Source: Paraconexibacter antarcticus (GTDB lineage Bacteria; Actinomycetota; Thermoleophilia; Solirubrobacterales; Solirubrobacteraceae). From it: 64,000 nucleotides of DNA. Both the position numbers and the translations under genes were made by a program. Of this stretch, positions 23,498-32,477 are shown piece by piece (positions within the stretch are counted from its first letter, which is position 1; every line of letters begins with the position of its first letter). Under the pieces are notes generated by a model, which saw only the letters and a program-made list of their open reading frames with translations, had not been told where the DNA came from and did not search any database. The stretch spans positions 1,054,001 through 1,118,000 of the forward strand of contig NZ_CP098502.1 in NCBI RefSeq assembly GCF_024220175.1. Reading direction: 5' to 3'.

Positions 23498-24289
23498 ATG
23501 TCGCCGGCCGTCGATGTCACCCGTATCCGCGCCAACAACCCCGGTCCCTTCACGCTCACCGGGACCAACAGCTACCTCGTCGGACGCGGCGGATGCTGGG
23601 TCATCGATCCCGGCCCCGACCTCGACGACCACCTCGACGCGCTCGTCGCGGGCATCGAGGCGCGCGGGGGCGCCAAGGGCATCCTCCTCACCCACGACCA
23701 CCACGATCACGTCGACGGGGTCCCGACGCTCCTGAAGATGCTCGGCGGCGACGTCCCGGTCTACGCGTCCCGGTATCGGCGGGCGGACCACCGGATCGCC
23801 AACGGGGACATGTTCGGCTCGGTCTCCGTCGCTGCGACCCCCGGCCACGCGCCCGACCACGTCGCCTTCGTCATCTACGATACGGTCTTCTCGGGCGACG
23901 CGGTCCTCGGCGAGGGGAGCGTCTTCGTCGCGCCGGACCCCGGGGCGCTGCGGGGCTACCTCGCGGGGCTCGAGCTCCTCAAGGCCCTGCGCCCCCGCCG
24001 CATCTGGCCCGGCCACGGCCCGGTCGTCGACGATCCGGTCGCGAAGATCGACGAGTACATCGCCCACCGCCTGGAGCGCGAGCGCCGGCTGCTCGCCGGC
24101 CTCGAGGCCGGCCGCCGGTCGATCGACGAGTTGCTCGACGCCGCCTGGGCGGACGTGCCCGACCAGCTGCGGCCCGCGGCGGCGGTGACGCTCGCCTCCC
24201 ACCTCGACAAGCTCGAGGACGAGGGCCAGCTCCCGGCCGGGGTCGAGCGCCCGCAGTGGCCGATCCCGGGGATGTCCTCCCAGGTCTGA
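23498..24289 (+). CDS. metallo-beta-lactamase-fold hydrolase
   Basis: 263 residues of the LACTB2/glyoxalase-II-like branch. The zinc motif HDHHDH is at residues 66-71 in LLTHDHHDHVDG; further metal ligands are in ATPGHAPDHVAF, VFSGDAVLGEGS and IWPGHGPVV. A C-terminal helical domain (residues about 180-263) has the winged-helix look of the family (LRPAAAVTLASHLDKLEDEG). The substrate, a thioester, nucleic acid or lactone, is not evident. Confidence 0.82.
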   Translation: MSPAVDVTRIRANNPGPFTLTGTNSYLVGRGGCWVIDPGPDLDDHLDALVAGIEARGGAKGILLTHDHHDHVDGVPTLLKMLGGDVPVYASRYRRADHRIANGDMFGSVSVAATPGHAPDHVAFVIYDTVFSGDAVLGEGSVFVAPDPGALRGYLAGLELLKALRPRRIWPGHGPVVDDPVAKIDEYIAHRLERERRLLAGLEAGRRSIDELLDAAWADVPDQLRPAAAVTLASHLDKLEDEGQLPAGVERPQWPIPGMSSQV

Positions 24290-24295
24290 GGGGCG

Positions 24296-25351
24296 CTACC
24301 CGCGCCCCTCCGCGAGCCGCTCCTCCGCGAGCGCCAGCGCGGCCTCCAGCGGCGTGATGCGGGCGTCCTGCGCGCCGGCGTAGATCGTGGCGAGCGTGTC
24401 GGCGATCGCGCGGACCTGCACCGTCGCCGCGCGCTTGTCGTAGCCGCCGGGTGCGAGCTCCTGCGCGATGTTGATGATGCCGCCGGCGTTCGCGACGAAG
24501 TCGGGCGCCCAGAGGACGCCGCGCCGGCGCAGGAGCTCGGCGACGTCATCGGAGGCGAGCTGGTTGTTCGCGGCGCCGGCGACGATCGGCGCCTGGACGA
24601 GGCCGACCGTCTCGTGGTCGAGGACGCCGCCGAGCGCGCACGGACAGTAGACGTCGACCGGCGCGGAGAGCGCCTTCGCGGCGCTGACCCAGCGCGCGCC
24701 GAGCTTCGCCGCGTCCGCCTTGCGCGCGGGGTCGATGTCGTTGACGACGAGCTTCGCGCCGCGCCTGGCGAGCAGCCGGGCGACGCGCAGTCCGACGTGG
24801 CCAAGCCCGACGACGGCGACCGAGCGACCCTTGAGCGAGGTGCCGCCGAAGGAGCGCTCGACGCTCGCGAGGATCGCCGCCTCGACCCCGAGCGCCGTGA
24901 ACGGGCTCGGGTCGCCGGAACCGCCGTGCTTCGGGGCGCGGCCGGTCACGTGGCGGGTACGGGTGGCGATGACGTCCATGGCCGTGGCGGACGTCCCGAC
25001 GTCCTCGGCGGTGACGTACGCCCCGCCGAGCGCGTCGACCGTGTCGCCGAAGTCCTCGAGCGCGGCCCGGCGGAGCTTCGGCCCCAGGACGGTCTCGGGG
25101 CGCAGCATGATGACGCCCTTGCCACCGCCGAGCGGGAGGCCGGCGACCGCCGACTTGTACGTCATCGCGCGGGAGAGGCGGAGGGCGTCGCGGAGGGCGG
25201 CGCGGGCGTCGTCGTAGCGCCACATGCGGCAGCCGCCGAGCGACGGCCCGCGCACCGTGGAGTGGACGGCGACGATCGTGAAGAGCCCGGACCGCTCACC
25301 GCGCCGGACGAGGACCTGCTCGTGCTCGAGGGGGGCGGCGTACGGATCCAT
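24296..25351 (-). CDS. Leu/Val/Phe dehydrogenase
   Basis: 351 residues. Oxidative deamination of a branched or aromatic amino acid to its 2-oxoacid with NAD. The N-terminal domain has GPSLGGCRMWRY, MTYKSAVAGLPLGGGKGVI with the substrate-binding and catalytic lysines, and YVTAEDVGTS; the NAD domain has VAVVGLGHVGLRVARLL; VANAGGIIN follows near the end. It could supply 2-oxoacids to the oxidoreductase at 16883, but they are 8 kb apart and unlinked. Leaderless start with TAGGGT upstream. Confidence 0.87.
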   Translation of the reverse strand: MDPYAAPLEHEQVLVRRGERSGLFTIVAVHSTVRGPSLGGCRMWRYDDARAALRDALRLSRAMTYKSAVAGLPLGGGKGVIMLRPETVLGPKLRRAALEDFGDTVDALGGAYVTAEDVGTSATAMDVIATRTRHVTGRAPKHGGSGDPSPFTALGVEAAILASVERSFGGTSLKGRSVAVVGLGHVGLRVARLLARRGAKLVVNDIDPARKADAAKLGARWVSAAKALSAPVDVYCPCALGGVLDHETVGLVQAPIVAGAANNQLASDDVAELLRRRGVLWAPDFVANAGGIINIAQELAPGGYDKRAATVQVRAIADTLATIYAGAQDARITPLEAALALAEERLAEGRG

Positions 25352-25357
25352 GTGCTG

Positions 25358-25363
25358 ACCCTA
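25358..25363 (-). promoter_or_regulatory. -10 element TAGGGT, leaderless start
   Basis: Read on the minus strand; ends 6 bases before the ATG at 25351. Confidence 0.45.
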
Positions 25364-25407
25364 GTGCGCCGATGCGACGGGGTCGGCGGGTGTCCGACGG
25401 CGGCGGC

Positions 25408-27048
25408 TCAGGACCCGGACGGCGTCGCGCCGGACGGGGCGCCCGCCCCGCCGCCGCTGCCGCCGCTGCCCGTCGCCGGCGCAGTGACCTGGGCTCCCGA
25501 CGCGGTTGTCCCGCCGCTCGAGGTCCCGGTGGTGCTCCCGGAGCCGGTGCTGGAGCCCGAGCCGCTGCCGCTTCCCGACCCCGGTCCGGACGAGGACCCG
25601 CTGCCCGAGGCGGGCCCGGTCCCGCTCGTCGACGGGGTCTCGCCGCTGCCCGTCGTTCCGCCCGAGGCGGAGGCCGAGCCCGGCCCTGACGCGGACGCCG
25701 GGTCGCTGCCGCCGAGCGCGCCGAGCAGCCCGCCGAGCCCGGTGCCCGCGTCGGTCCCGGCGCCGGCCGGGTCCTCGGCGGGCGCCTCGGCGCCGCCGTC
25801 GTGCGCGGGCCTCACCGCCGGGACGGCGTCGGGGGCGGCCGGCAGGGCGGGCCCCGGTGCGGTCGCCGTGCGGGCGACGTGGCGCCGGTGCCTCACGGCG
25901 GGGCCCGCCGGCGGGCGCAGCCGATCGCCCGGGCGGACGAGGGCCGATGCGGCGGCGGCGGCCGCCGCGGTGTGCGCGGGCAGGCCCGCCGCGGCCCGCG
26001 GGCCGGCGGCGTGCGCGGCGGCTGCGGGTGCCTCGCGCGGATGCGGCGCGGCCTGCTCGCGGGCGACCTCGACGGAACCGCCGACGAGCGCGGCGGCGGC
26101 GACGACGGCCGCGAGCTTCGTCGCCGCGGCACCCGCGACGACGGCGCCCCCGGTGCTGCCGGCGGTCACCCCGGCGGCGGCGCCGCCGACGCCCGCGGCC
26201 GCGGCGCCCCCGGCGGCGCCGGAGCCGCCGGCCCCGATGCCGACGAGCTTCGCGATCGCGGCCCACGGGCCGGGCGAGGGGTTCAGCGCGCTCAGGCCGC
26301 CGCTGATGCCGCGGAGCGTCGCCCGGTAGCCGGCGCAGCCCGGGCACTCGCGGACGTGGCGGCGCGCACGGCCGCTCGCGCGGACGCCGCGGTCGTGCGC
26401 GGACACGATGTCCTCGCGGATCGACTGGCACGGCGTGTCGCGGGCCTGCTGGGACTCGACGAGGCCCATCCGCGCGCGGACGAGCAGCGACTTGACGGCG
26501 GGGATCGTGACGTCGAGCGCAGCGGCGAGCTCCTGGTAGCTCAGGCCCTCCATCTCGCGCATGAGCAGCGCGGAACGCTGCTGCTCGGGGAGGGCGCGGA
26601 CGTCGAGCACGAGGCGGCGGAGGTCCTCGCGGCGCTCGGCGGCGAGGATCGGGTCGCCCGTCGTCGCCGGGAGCGGCCGCGCCGACTCCGAGAGCTCGAC
26701 CGTCGGCTGCGAGGCCGGGCGCCGGAGGTGGTCGATGCACCGGTTGTGCGCGACGCGGTAGAGCCAGGCGCGAAGCGTCACCGGCCGGTCGTCGGCCCGG
26801 AGCGCGGCGTACGCACGGAGGAAGACGTCCTGCATCGCGTCGTCCGCGTCGGTCGCGGAGCCGCCGAGCATCTGGCGGGCGTAGGCGCTGAGCCGCTGGC
26901 GGTAGCGGTCGTGGATGAGGCGGAAGGCGTCCTCGTTGCCCTGGCGGAAGAGGGCGACGAGCTGCTCGTCGCTCCTCAGCCGCAGCAGCACACCGGCGGG
27001 GCGCCGGGGCGCGAGTGCTGCGGGAGCTCTGAGGGCCGAGGCTTCCAT
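25408..27048 (-). CDS. ECF sigma factor fused to zinc-finger and membrane anchor
   Basis: 546 residues. Sigma region 2 about residues 30-110 (ADDAMQDVFLRAYAAL, RAWLYRVAHNRCIDHLRR), region 4 about 145-195 (LPEQQRSALLMREMEGLSYQ, IPAVKSLLVRARMGL), then a zinc-binding anti-sigma-like domain (C207, H231, C235, C238), an Ala/Gly linker, a membrane span about 300-326 (KLAAVVAAAALVGGSVEV) and a long exterior of Ala/Pro-, then Gly/Ser/Thr-rich sequence. Sigma and anti-sigma parts are in one chain, so release from the membrane, perhaps by proteolysis, would be needed to activate it. No separate anti-sigma gene is adjacent. Confidence 0.8.
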   Translation of the reverse strand: MEASALRAPAALAPRRPAGVLLRLRSDEQLVALFRQGNEDAFRLIHDRYRQRLSAYARQMLGGSATDADDAMQDVFLRAYAALRADDRPVTLRAWLYRVAHNRCIDHLRRPASQPTVELSESARPLPATTGDPILAAERREDLRRLVLDVRALPEQQRSALLMREMEGLSYQELAAALDVTIPAVKSLLVRARMGLVESQQARDTPCQSIREDIVSAHDRGVRASGRARRHVRECPGCAGYRATLRGISGGLSALNPSPGPWAAIAKLVGIGAGGSGAAGGAAAAGVGGAAAGVTAGSTGGAVVAGAAATKLAAVVAAAALVGGSVEVAREQAAPHPREAPAAAAHAAGPRAAAGLPAHTAAAAAAASALVRPGDRLRPPAGPAVRHRRHVARTATAPGPALPAAPDAVPAVRPAHDGGAEAPAEDPAGAGTDAGTGLGGLLGALGGSDPASASGPGSASASGGTTGSGETPSTSGTGPASGSGSSSGPGSGSGSGSGSSTGSGSTTGTSSGGTTASGAQVTAPATGSGGSGGGAGAPSGATPSGS

Positions 27049-27154
27049 TCCCGTTCGCCAACAGTAACGGGGACCGAGGGCGGAAGTTCCGGCAGCACGG
27101 CCGGTCCGGCCGGCGGCGGGCGCCTCGCCGGGCGCCCGCCACCGCCGACCGGGC

Positions 27155-30100
27155 TCAGCCCACCGTCAGGACGATGAGCTTGAACTCGTTGACCTTCAGG
27201 CCGAAGGTCACCGTCGTCTTCTTGTTCCCGACCGCCACGTTGAGCGTGTAGTACGAGGACTTCGGCGCCGTCTGGTCGGTCGACGAGAGGTTCTGGTTCT
27301 CGTAGTGCTCCTGGCTCGGGTTGCAGCTGGTGGTCACGGCCTTCAGCGGCAGGTTCTTGAGGTTGACGTTCGGCGGCGAGGAGACGCCGTTCGCCTGCAG
27401 CTTCAGCATGTCCACCTTGGGGACCGGCGTGCCGGCCTTGTTCACGACGAGCACCCGGATGCCGCGGCCCACCGCCTCGCCGCAGAGCGCGACGTCCTTT
27501 GTCACCGCGGGCTGGGTGTCACCCGGGTCGAGGAAGCTGTCCTCGACGTGCAGCGTGCCGGTCCGCTTGCCGGCCGCCGTCGGCGTGAACGTCACCGGCT
27601 CGTCGAACGAGGAGCCGACCTGCACGCGCGTCGGCGGCGTCGTCGCCCCGGGCCCGCTGAACTCCGGCGAGCTCGGGAACGTCACCTGGTCGACGATGAG
27701 CTCGGCCGCTCCGCTGTTCGTCAGCTTCTCCGTCAGCGTGCTGCCGCACAGCGTCCCGCACGCGGGCGTGAACACCGTCGGCCCGAAGATCAGCGGGGCC
27801 GTGGCCGCGTCGATCGCCGGGATGAGGCCGGTGCCGTCGAGGGCGACGTCGAACGACGGGTGGCTCGGGTCGTCCGTCGTGATCGTCAGCGTCGCCGTCC
27901 GCCCGCCGGCGATCGGCGGGTTGAACCGGACCTGGAGGTCCAGCGAGTTGCCCGCGCTGACGGTGTACGGCGTCGACGGCGGCGAGACGAGCGCGAAGTC
28001 GCCCGCGTCCGGCCCGCTGATCGCCAGGCCCGTGACCGTCAGGTCGCAGCCCGGGCACGAGGACTGGTTGGAGATCGTCGTCGTCAGCGTCTTCGAGGAC
28101 GGCGTCGTGCGGTTGTCCACCGGCACCCCGCCGAAGGCGAGATGCGTCGTGCTGAGCGAGAACGTCGGCACGCCCACGTCACCGGTCGCCCCGAGCGTCG
28201 TCGGGGACGACGGGTCGTTGCTCGCGATGGAGAACGTCGCCGTGTGCGTCCCCGGCCCGGCGTCCGCGGGCGGGGCGAACCGCACCGTGTAGGTCACCTG
28301 CGACCCGGGGGCGACCGACACCGGCGGCGTCGGCCCGGTGACGATGCTGAACATCGGGTCGCCGGTGATCGTGACGCTCGAGAGCTTCAGCGTCCCCTTG
28401 CCGACGTTCTGGACGATGACGTCCTTGTCCTTCGTCTGGCCGCGGGCGACCACGCCGAAGTTCAGCGAGCCGCTGAGCGCGATCTGCCCGACGACGCCGG
28501 TGCCGCTCGCCGGCAGCTGGAGCACCGGGTTGGACGGGTCGTCGCTGTTGACCGAGAACGTCGCCGACTTGTCACCGGCGGAGCTCGGGGCGAACTGGAT
28601 CGTGTAGTCGATGTGCGAGCCGGGCGCGATCGTCACGGGCGTCGACGGCCCGGAGAGGATCGAGAACTCGGCGCTGCCCGCCGACCGGGTGAACGAGTTC
28701 ACGTGCAGGTCGGCCGAGCCGACGTTGAACAGCGTGCACTGCTTCGTTGCCGTCGAGCCGACGTCGGTGAAGCCGAACCCGAGGTCGCAGTTGACCTGCA
28801 GCTGCGGCCCGGACGCCGTCGTGAGCTCGAACGCGCTGCGGCCGTAGGTCCCGGCACGCAGCAGCGACGGCGTGACCGACGAGTCGAGCTGCAGCGACGT
28901 GACGTTCACGTTCGGCATGCCGACACCGAGGATCTGCCACGTCCCGCCGCCGTCGCTCGTGCGCAGGATCCCGAAGTCGGTCGAGACGATGACCGCGTGC
29001 GGGGAGACCTGCGGGTCGATGACGACGGAGTACAGCGGGGTGTCGGGCACCATCTGGTTCGCCACGCCGGCGGTCCCGCCGATGTCCGTCCAGCTGCTGC
29101 CGCCGTCGGTCGTGCGGAAGACGTGCCTGGAGAGCGCGCCGGCCGCGGTGCTCGAGTAGCCGGCGAAGACGACGACCGCGGTGTTCGTGTTCGAGGGGTC
29201 GATCGCGATCTGGATCGGTGCGCCGGGCGCCCCCGGGACGGTGTGGTCGGTGAACGTCGGCGACGCCGACTCGATGTTCGTGCTCACCGCGACCTTGCCG
29301 CTGGACAGCGCCACATACATGACGTTCGAGTCCGTCGGGGTCGTGGCGAGGAACGTCGGCGTGCCGGACGTGCCGACGAAGCCGCTCGCCGGGAAGTTCG
29401 CGCCGCCGTCGGTGCTGCGGAAGATGCCGTTGCCCTGGGTCTCCGGGCAGGGCACCGGGTTGCCGGAGGCATCGGTCTTCAGCGTGCCGTTGTTCACGGG
29501 GACGAAGACCTTCTGGCCGTCGTTCGGATCGACCGCGGCCGCGCCCGTCGTCGGGGTGCAGCTCAGGTCGGACGAGCCCGGGCGAGTCCAGTTGTCGCCG
29601 CCGTCACTCGTCCGGATGAACTGGCTGTTGGAGATGCCGAAGGCGTTCTTCGGCTGCTGCCAGTCGACCGCGACGGGTCCACCGTCGGCGTCGACGGCCT
29701 CGTGCCACTGCGTGTCGGTGTCCCCCGGCCGGCGCGCCATCGTGCCGGTGTCCTGAGCGCCGCCATAGCTGTAGCCGTTGTTCGCCGCCGAGCCGCGGCC
29801 GATGTCCATCGCGCGGAAGAGGTTCGTGGCGATCTTGCCGTTGCGCTGCGTGTAGGAGCCGCCGGCGTCGTCGGTGTAGTGCACGCCGCCGTCGGTCCCG
29901 AGCCACACGCGGGTCGTCGTGTCGCCGCTCGTGCGGTGCGACGGCGGGCTGAAGACGAGCGCGTGGTGGTCCCAGTGGGCCTTCGAGTCGCTGATGTTCG
30001 TGAAGTTGCTCGCGCCACCGTCGCTCGAGTACCAGAGTTCCTGGAAGCCGATGTAGACCTTGTTCTCGTCGACGGGGTCGACGCCGATCGTCTGGTCGTA

Positions 30101-31306
30101 GCCGCACTGGCACTTGTCGAGCTGCCCGCCGGCGTCGGCCTGGCTCGTGATGCTCGACCAGTTGGCCCCGCCGTCGGTCGACTTCCACATGCCGCCGAAC
30201 CGCGAGGTGCCGCCGGTCGACTGCGCGTCGGCGTACATCGTGTTGCCGCTGTCGGTCGTGCTCTGGGCGAACGAGACGAAGCGGTAGGTGCCCGTGGCGG
30301 GCGCGCCGGGGTTCGACCACAGGTTGCCGGACGCCGGGAACGTCGCGCCGCCGTCCGTCGAGGCGAAGATGCCCTTGCCGGAGACCGAGGCGTACACGGT
30401 GCTCGGGTTCTGGGTGTCGAGGTCGATGTCGGTGATGAACTGGCCGGTCGTGCCGCCGACGGAGACCTGGGTGAACGTGTCGCCCTGGTTGGACGAGCGC
30501 CAGAGGCCCTGGTTCGTCGCGACGAGCAGCGTGTTGGCCGCGGGCATGACGATCTGGTTGATGCCGATGCCGTTGAGCTTCGCGCTGTCGCCGGTGAGGG
30601 CCCACGTGGCGCCGCCGTCGCTCGAGCGGTACACGCCGACGCCCTTGAAGAAGCCGTTGTTGTAGATGTTGCCCGTGCCGACGTAGACGGTCGACGGGTC
30701 GGCCGGGTCGAGTGCGACCGCGCCGGTCGAGAGGCTCGGCATCTGGTCGGTGAGCGGCGCCCAGTTGTCGCCGCCGTCGGTCGTCTTCCAGACGCCGCCG
30801 TCGTTGAACCCGGCGTAGACCGTCTTGTCCGTCGCGTTGCGCGGGTCGATCGCGATCGAGACCGCCTGCCCGGCGTCCGGGCCGGCGCCCTGGTAGTTCT
30901 GCTCCTTGTCGACGACGAGCGGCGCCGGGCCGATCTGCGTCCACTGGACGCCGACGACGCCGCCGCCCGACGCGATGCTGGGGGAGACGCCGGGGGCCGT
31001 CGACGTCGAGCCCTTGGGGATCGTCACGCTCGCGTCGACCTTCTGCGTGGCCCACTGCTTGCTCGCCTTGAGGTAGAGGTCGGCTCGGAGCTTGCCGCTC
31101 TTGTCGGCGTGGAGCTTCTTCGCGATCTCGCGCTGGTCCTGCTTCTCGTGTTCCTCGGCCTTGGGCTCGCCGCCCTTGGCCTCGCGCTCCTGCTCGCTGA
31201 GCGGGCGCGTCCCCTCGTGGCCGGCGCCGCCGTGGACGAGCGCGGCGGTGCCGAAGGCCAGCACGGCGAGCACGCCGAGACCGGTGAGCAGCTTCCAGAA
31301 CCTCAT
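27155..31306 (-). CDS. large secreted BNR/ASH-repeat protein
   Basis: 1383 residues with an N-terminal signal (LLTGLGVLAVLAFGTAALV). After a charged segment, about residues 120-830 hold a sialidase/sortilin-like propeller with many Asp-boxes (SSDGGATW, TTDGGDNW, STDGGANF). Three or more ASH-type beta-sandwich repeats follow (FTDVGSTATKQCTLFNVGSA, LNFGVVARGQTKDKDV), each ending in a 'SNDPS' type turn, then a unique C-terminal domain. A GGGGGGA ribosome site precedes the ATG. Such proteins are usually exported and surface-bound; the ligand is unknown. Confidence 0.8.
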   Translation of the reverse strand: MRFWKLLTGLGVLAVLAFGTAALVHGGAGHEGTRPLSEQEREAKGGEPKAEEHEKQDQREIAKKLHADKSGKLRADLYLKASKQWATQKVDASVTIPKGSTSTAPGVSPSIASGGGVVGVQWTQIGPAPLVVDKEQNYQGAGPDAGQAVSIAIDPRNATDKTVYAGFNDGGVWKTTDGGDNWAPLTDQMPSLSTGAVALDPADPSTVYVGTGNIYNNGFFKGVGVYRSSDGGATWALTGDSAKLNGIGINQIVMPAANTLLVATNQGLWRSSNQGDTFTQVSVGGTTGQFITDIDLDTQNPSTVYASVSGKGIFASTDGGATFPASGNLWSNPGAPATGTYRFVSFAQSTTDSGNTMYADAQSTGGTSRFGGMWKSTDGGANWSSITSQADAGGQLDKCQCGYDQTIGVDPVDENKVYIGFQELWYSSDGGASNFTNISDSKAHWDHHALVFSPPSHRTSGDTTTRVWLGTDGGVHYTDDAGGSYTQRNGKIATNLFRAMDIGRGSAANNGYSYGGAQDTGTMARRPGDTDTQWHEAVDADGGPVAVDWQQPKNAFGISNSQFIRTSDGGDNWTRPGSSDLSCTPTTGAAAVDPNDGQKVFVPVNNGTLKTDASGNPVPCPETQGNGIFRSTDGGANFPASGFVGTSGTPTFLATTPTDSNVMYVALSSGKVAVSTNIESASPTFTDHTVPGAPGAPIQIAIDPSNTNTAVVVFAGYSSTAAGALSRHVFRTTDGGSSWTDIGGTAGVANQMVPDTPLYSVVIDPQVSPHAVIVSTDFGILRTSDGGGTWQILGVGMPNVNVTSLQLDSSVTPSLLRAGTYGRSAFELTTASGPQLQVNCDLGFGFTDVGSTATKQCTLFNVGSADLHVNSFTRSAGSAEFSILSGPSTPVTIAPGSHIDYTIQFAPSSAGDKSATFSVNSDDPSNPVLQLPASGTGVVGQIALSGSLNFGVVARGQTKDKDVIVQNVGKGTLKLSSVTITGDPMFSIVTGPTPPVSVAPGSQVTYTVRFAPPADAGPGTHTATFSIASNDPSSPTTLGATGDVGVPTFSLSTTHLAFGGVPVDNRTTPSSKTLTTTISNQSSCPGCDLTVTGLAISGPDAGDFALVSPPSTPYTVSAGNSLDLQVRFNPPIAGGRTATLTITTDDPSHPSFDVALDGTGLIPAIDAATAPLIFGPTVFTPACGTLCGSTLTEKLTNSGAAELIVDQVTFPSSPEFSGPGATTPPTRVQVGSSFDEPVTFTPTAAGKRTGTLHVEDSFLDPGDTQPAVTKDVALCGEAVGRGIRVLVVNKAGTPVPKVDMLKLQANGVSSPPNVNLKNLPLKAVTTSCNPSQEHYENQNLSSTDQTAPKSSYYTLNVAVGNKKTTVTFGLKVNEFKLIVLTVG

Positions 31307-31634
31307 GTGACCATCCCCCCAAGAATGTGTCGGACTTCAGGTGAACACGGGCCGTCCGAGGACGTCGACCAGCACACCGCGACGGTCGTCGGGTCCGTGG
31401 AACGCGCGGCCGGCCGGGCATCCGGTGCCAGTGGTCAGCCTCGTCGCAGCCTCCACCTCCACGCGGTGCGTTGTCAACCAAAATGTGACAAATCGACAAG
31501 TCGTTCACGTGCATGAATCACGAAATTCTTCGGAGTTGCCCGCCGGAGGGAAATGTGACGGATCGGGCGTTGCCGGGCGCCGTGGGCGGGCGTAAGGTCG
31601 GAGCCGTCGTGGCGTCCCGCGAAAAGAGGTGACG
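31307..31634. promoter_or_regulatory. divergent control region with AAATGTGAC direct repeats
   Basis: 328 bases between divergent exported-protein genes. The middle (31470-31560) is markedly AT-rich for this genome. AAATGTGACAAATCG (31481-31495) and AAATGTGACGGATCG (31551-31565) are a direct repeat with two mismatches, 70 bases apart. A TTGACA on the minus strand (near 31471-31477) could be a -35 for the 1383-residue gene. No gene is seen inside. Confidence 0.45.
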
Positions 31635-32450
31635 ATGGTGCGCAGAGGACGGATCGTGGTGCTCGCCGCGGTGGTGATCGCGGCCTGTGGGGCCGGCTCC
31701 GCCGGGGGGCACAGCGACCCCTGCCACACCGACCACTCGTGCCCGTCCGACGACCACTCCTACGTGTGGCAGGGCATGTCGTGCACCTCCGACCCGGCTC
31801 AGCGCCTGCCGGAGGACCAGGCCCCTGTCGACGAGGGCGGGGTCCACTACTACTGCCACACGGTCGTCGACCAGGGCATGACGCCCCCGGGGACGACGAC
31901 GGGCACGACGCCCGCGCAGACGACGCCGGCCACGCCGTCGGCGGGGACGTCGGGTTCGGGCTCAGGAGGGGCGGGCTGCGGCGGACCGCGCGCGGCGGTC
32001 GCCACCCTGTCGGACCCGGGGGCCGCCCGGGTCGCCGCGACGGCGACCGCGACGTCGATCGCACACCTCCACGGCGTCCGCGCGCCCGCGTCGCTCGGAG
32101 CGCCCCGGGTGGGCGCCGAGCGCCGCCGCTACCGCGTCCTCGGCCGGATCCGGTCGGTGCGGCTCGCGGGCGGGACCTGGACCCTCACGGTCGCCGACCC
32201 GCGCTCGAGCGCGACGATCACGGCGGCGTTCCCCCCGTCCGCGTGCCTCGCCGCGACGCCCGCCGCCGTCCGCACCGAGGCCGCGGCCGCCCGGCGCGGG
32301 CTCGTCCGCGCCTGCCGGCTGAGCGGCCGCAGCGGGACGGTCACCCGGCGGGGCATCGCCGACGTCACCGGTGTCGGCTTCTTCCGCACGCGCACGAGCC
32401 GGCTCGCGCTCGCCCCGGCGGTCGCGGTGGCGGGGCTCGTCTGCCGCTGA
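31635..32450 (+). CDS. exported Cys-containing lipoprotein
   Basis: 271 residues. The signal ends in the lipobox IAAC (about residue 18), giving a lipoprotein. Next comes a Cys/His-rich stretch (DPCHTDHSCPSDDHSYVW, MSCTSDPAQRLPED, HYYCHTVV), a Thr/Pro/Gly-rich linker, and an Ala/Arg-rich C-terminal domain (RRYRVLGRIRSVRLAGGTWTL). The start at 31635 is set by an AGAGG ribosome site; a GTG at 31629 is too close to it. Divergent from the 1383-residue exported protein. No family recognised. Confidence 0.65.
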   Translation: MVRRGRIVVLAAVVIAACGAGSAGGHSDPCHTDHSCPSDDHSYVWQGMSCTSDPAQRLPEDQAPVDEGGVHYYCHTVVDQGMTPPGTTTGTTPAQTTPATPSAGTSGSGSGGAGCGGPRAAVATLSDPGAARVAATATATSIAHLHGVRAPASLGAPRVGAERRRYRVLGRIRSVRLAGGTWTLTVADPRSSATITAAFPPSACLAATPAAVRTEAAAARRGLVRACRLSGRSGTVTRRGIADVTGVGFFRTRTSRLALAPAVAVAGLVCR

Positions 32451-32477
32451 CGCCGGCGTCGGCCCGCGACCGCGCGT

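Noticed and set aside
25372..26306. plus-strand frames opposite the sigma-factor tail
   Set aside because: Arg/Ala/Gly-rich shadows of the low-complexity minus-strand tail.
27305..31516. 1403-codon plus-strand frame across the BNR/ASH gene
   Set aside because: No recognisable motif and shadow composition; the minus-strand frame has a signal peptide and Asp-box repeats.
32449..32460. GACGCCGGCGTC palindrome between convergent genes as a terminator
   Set aside because: A 12-base palindrome with no loop and no T-run is common by chance in such GC-rich DNA.
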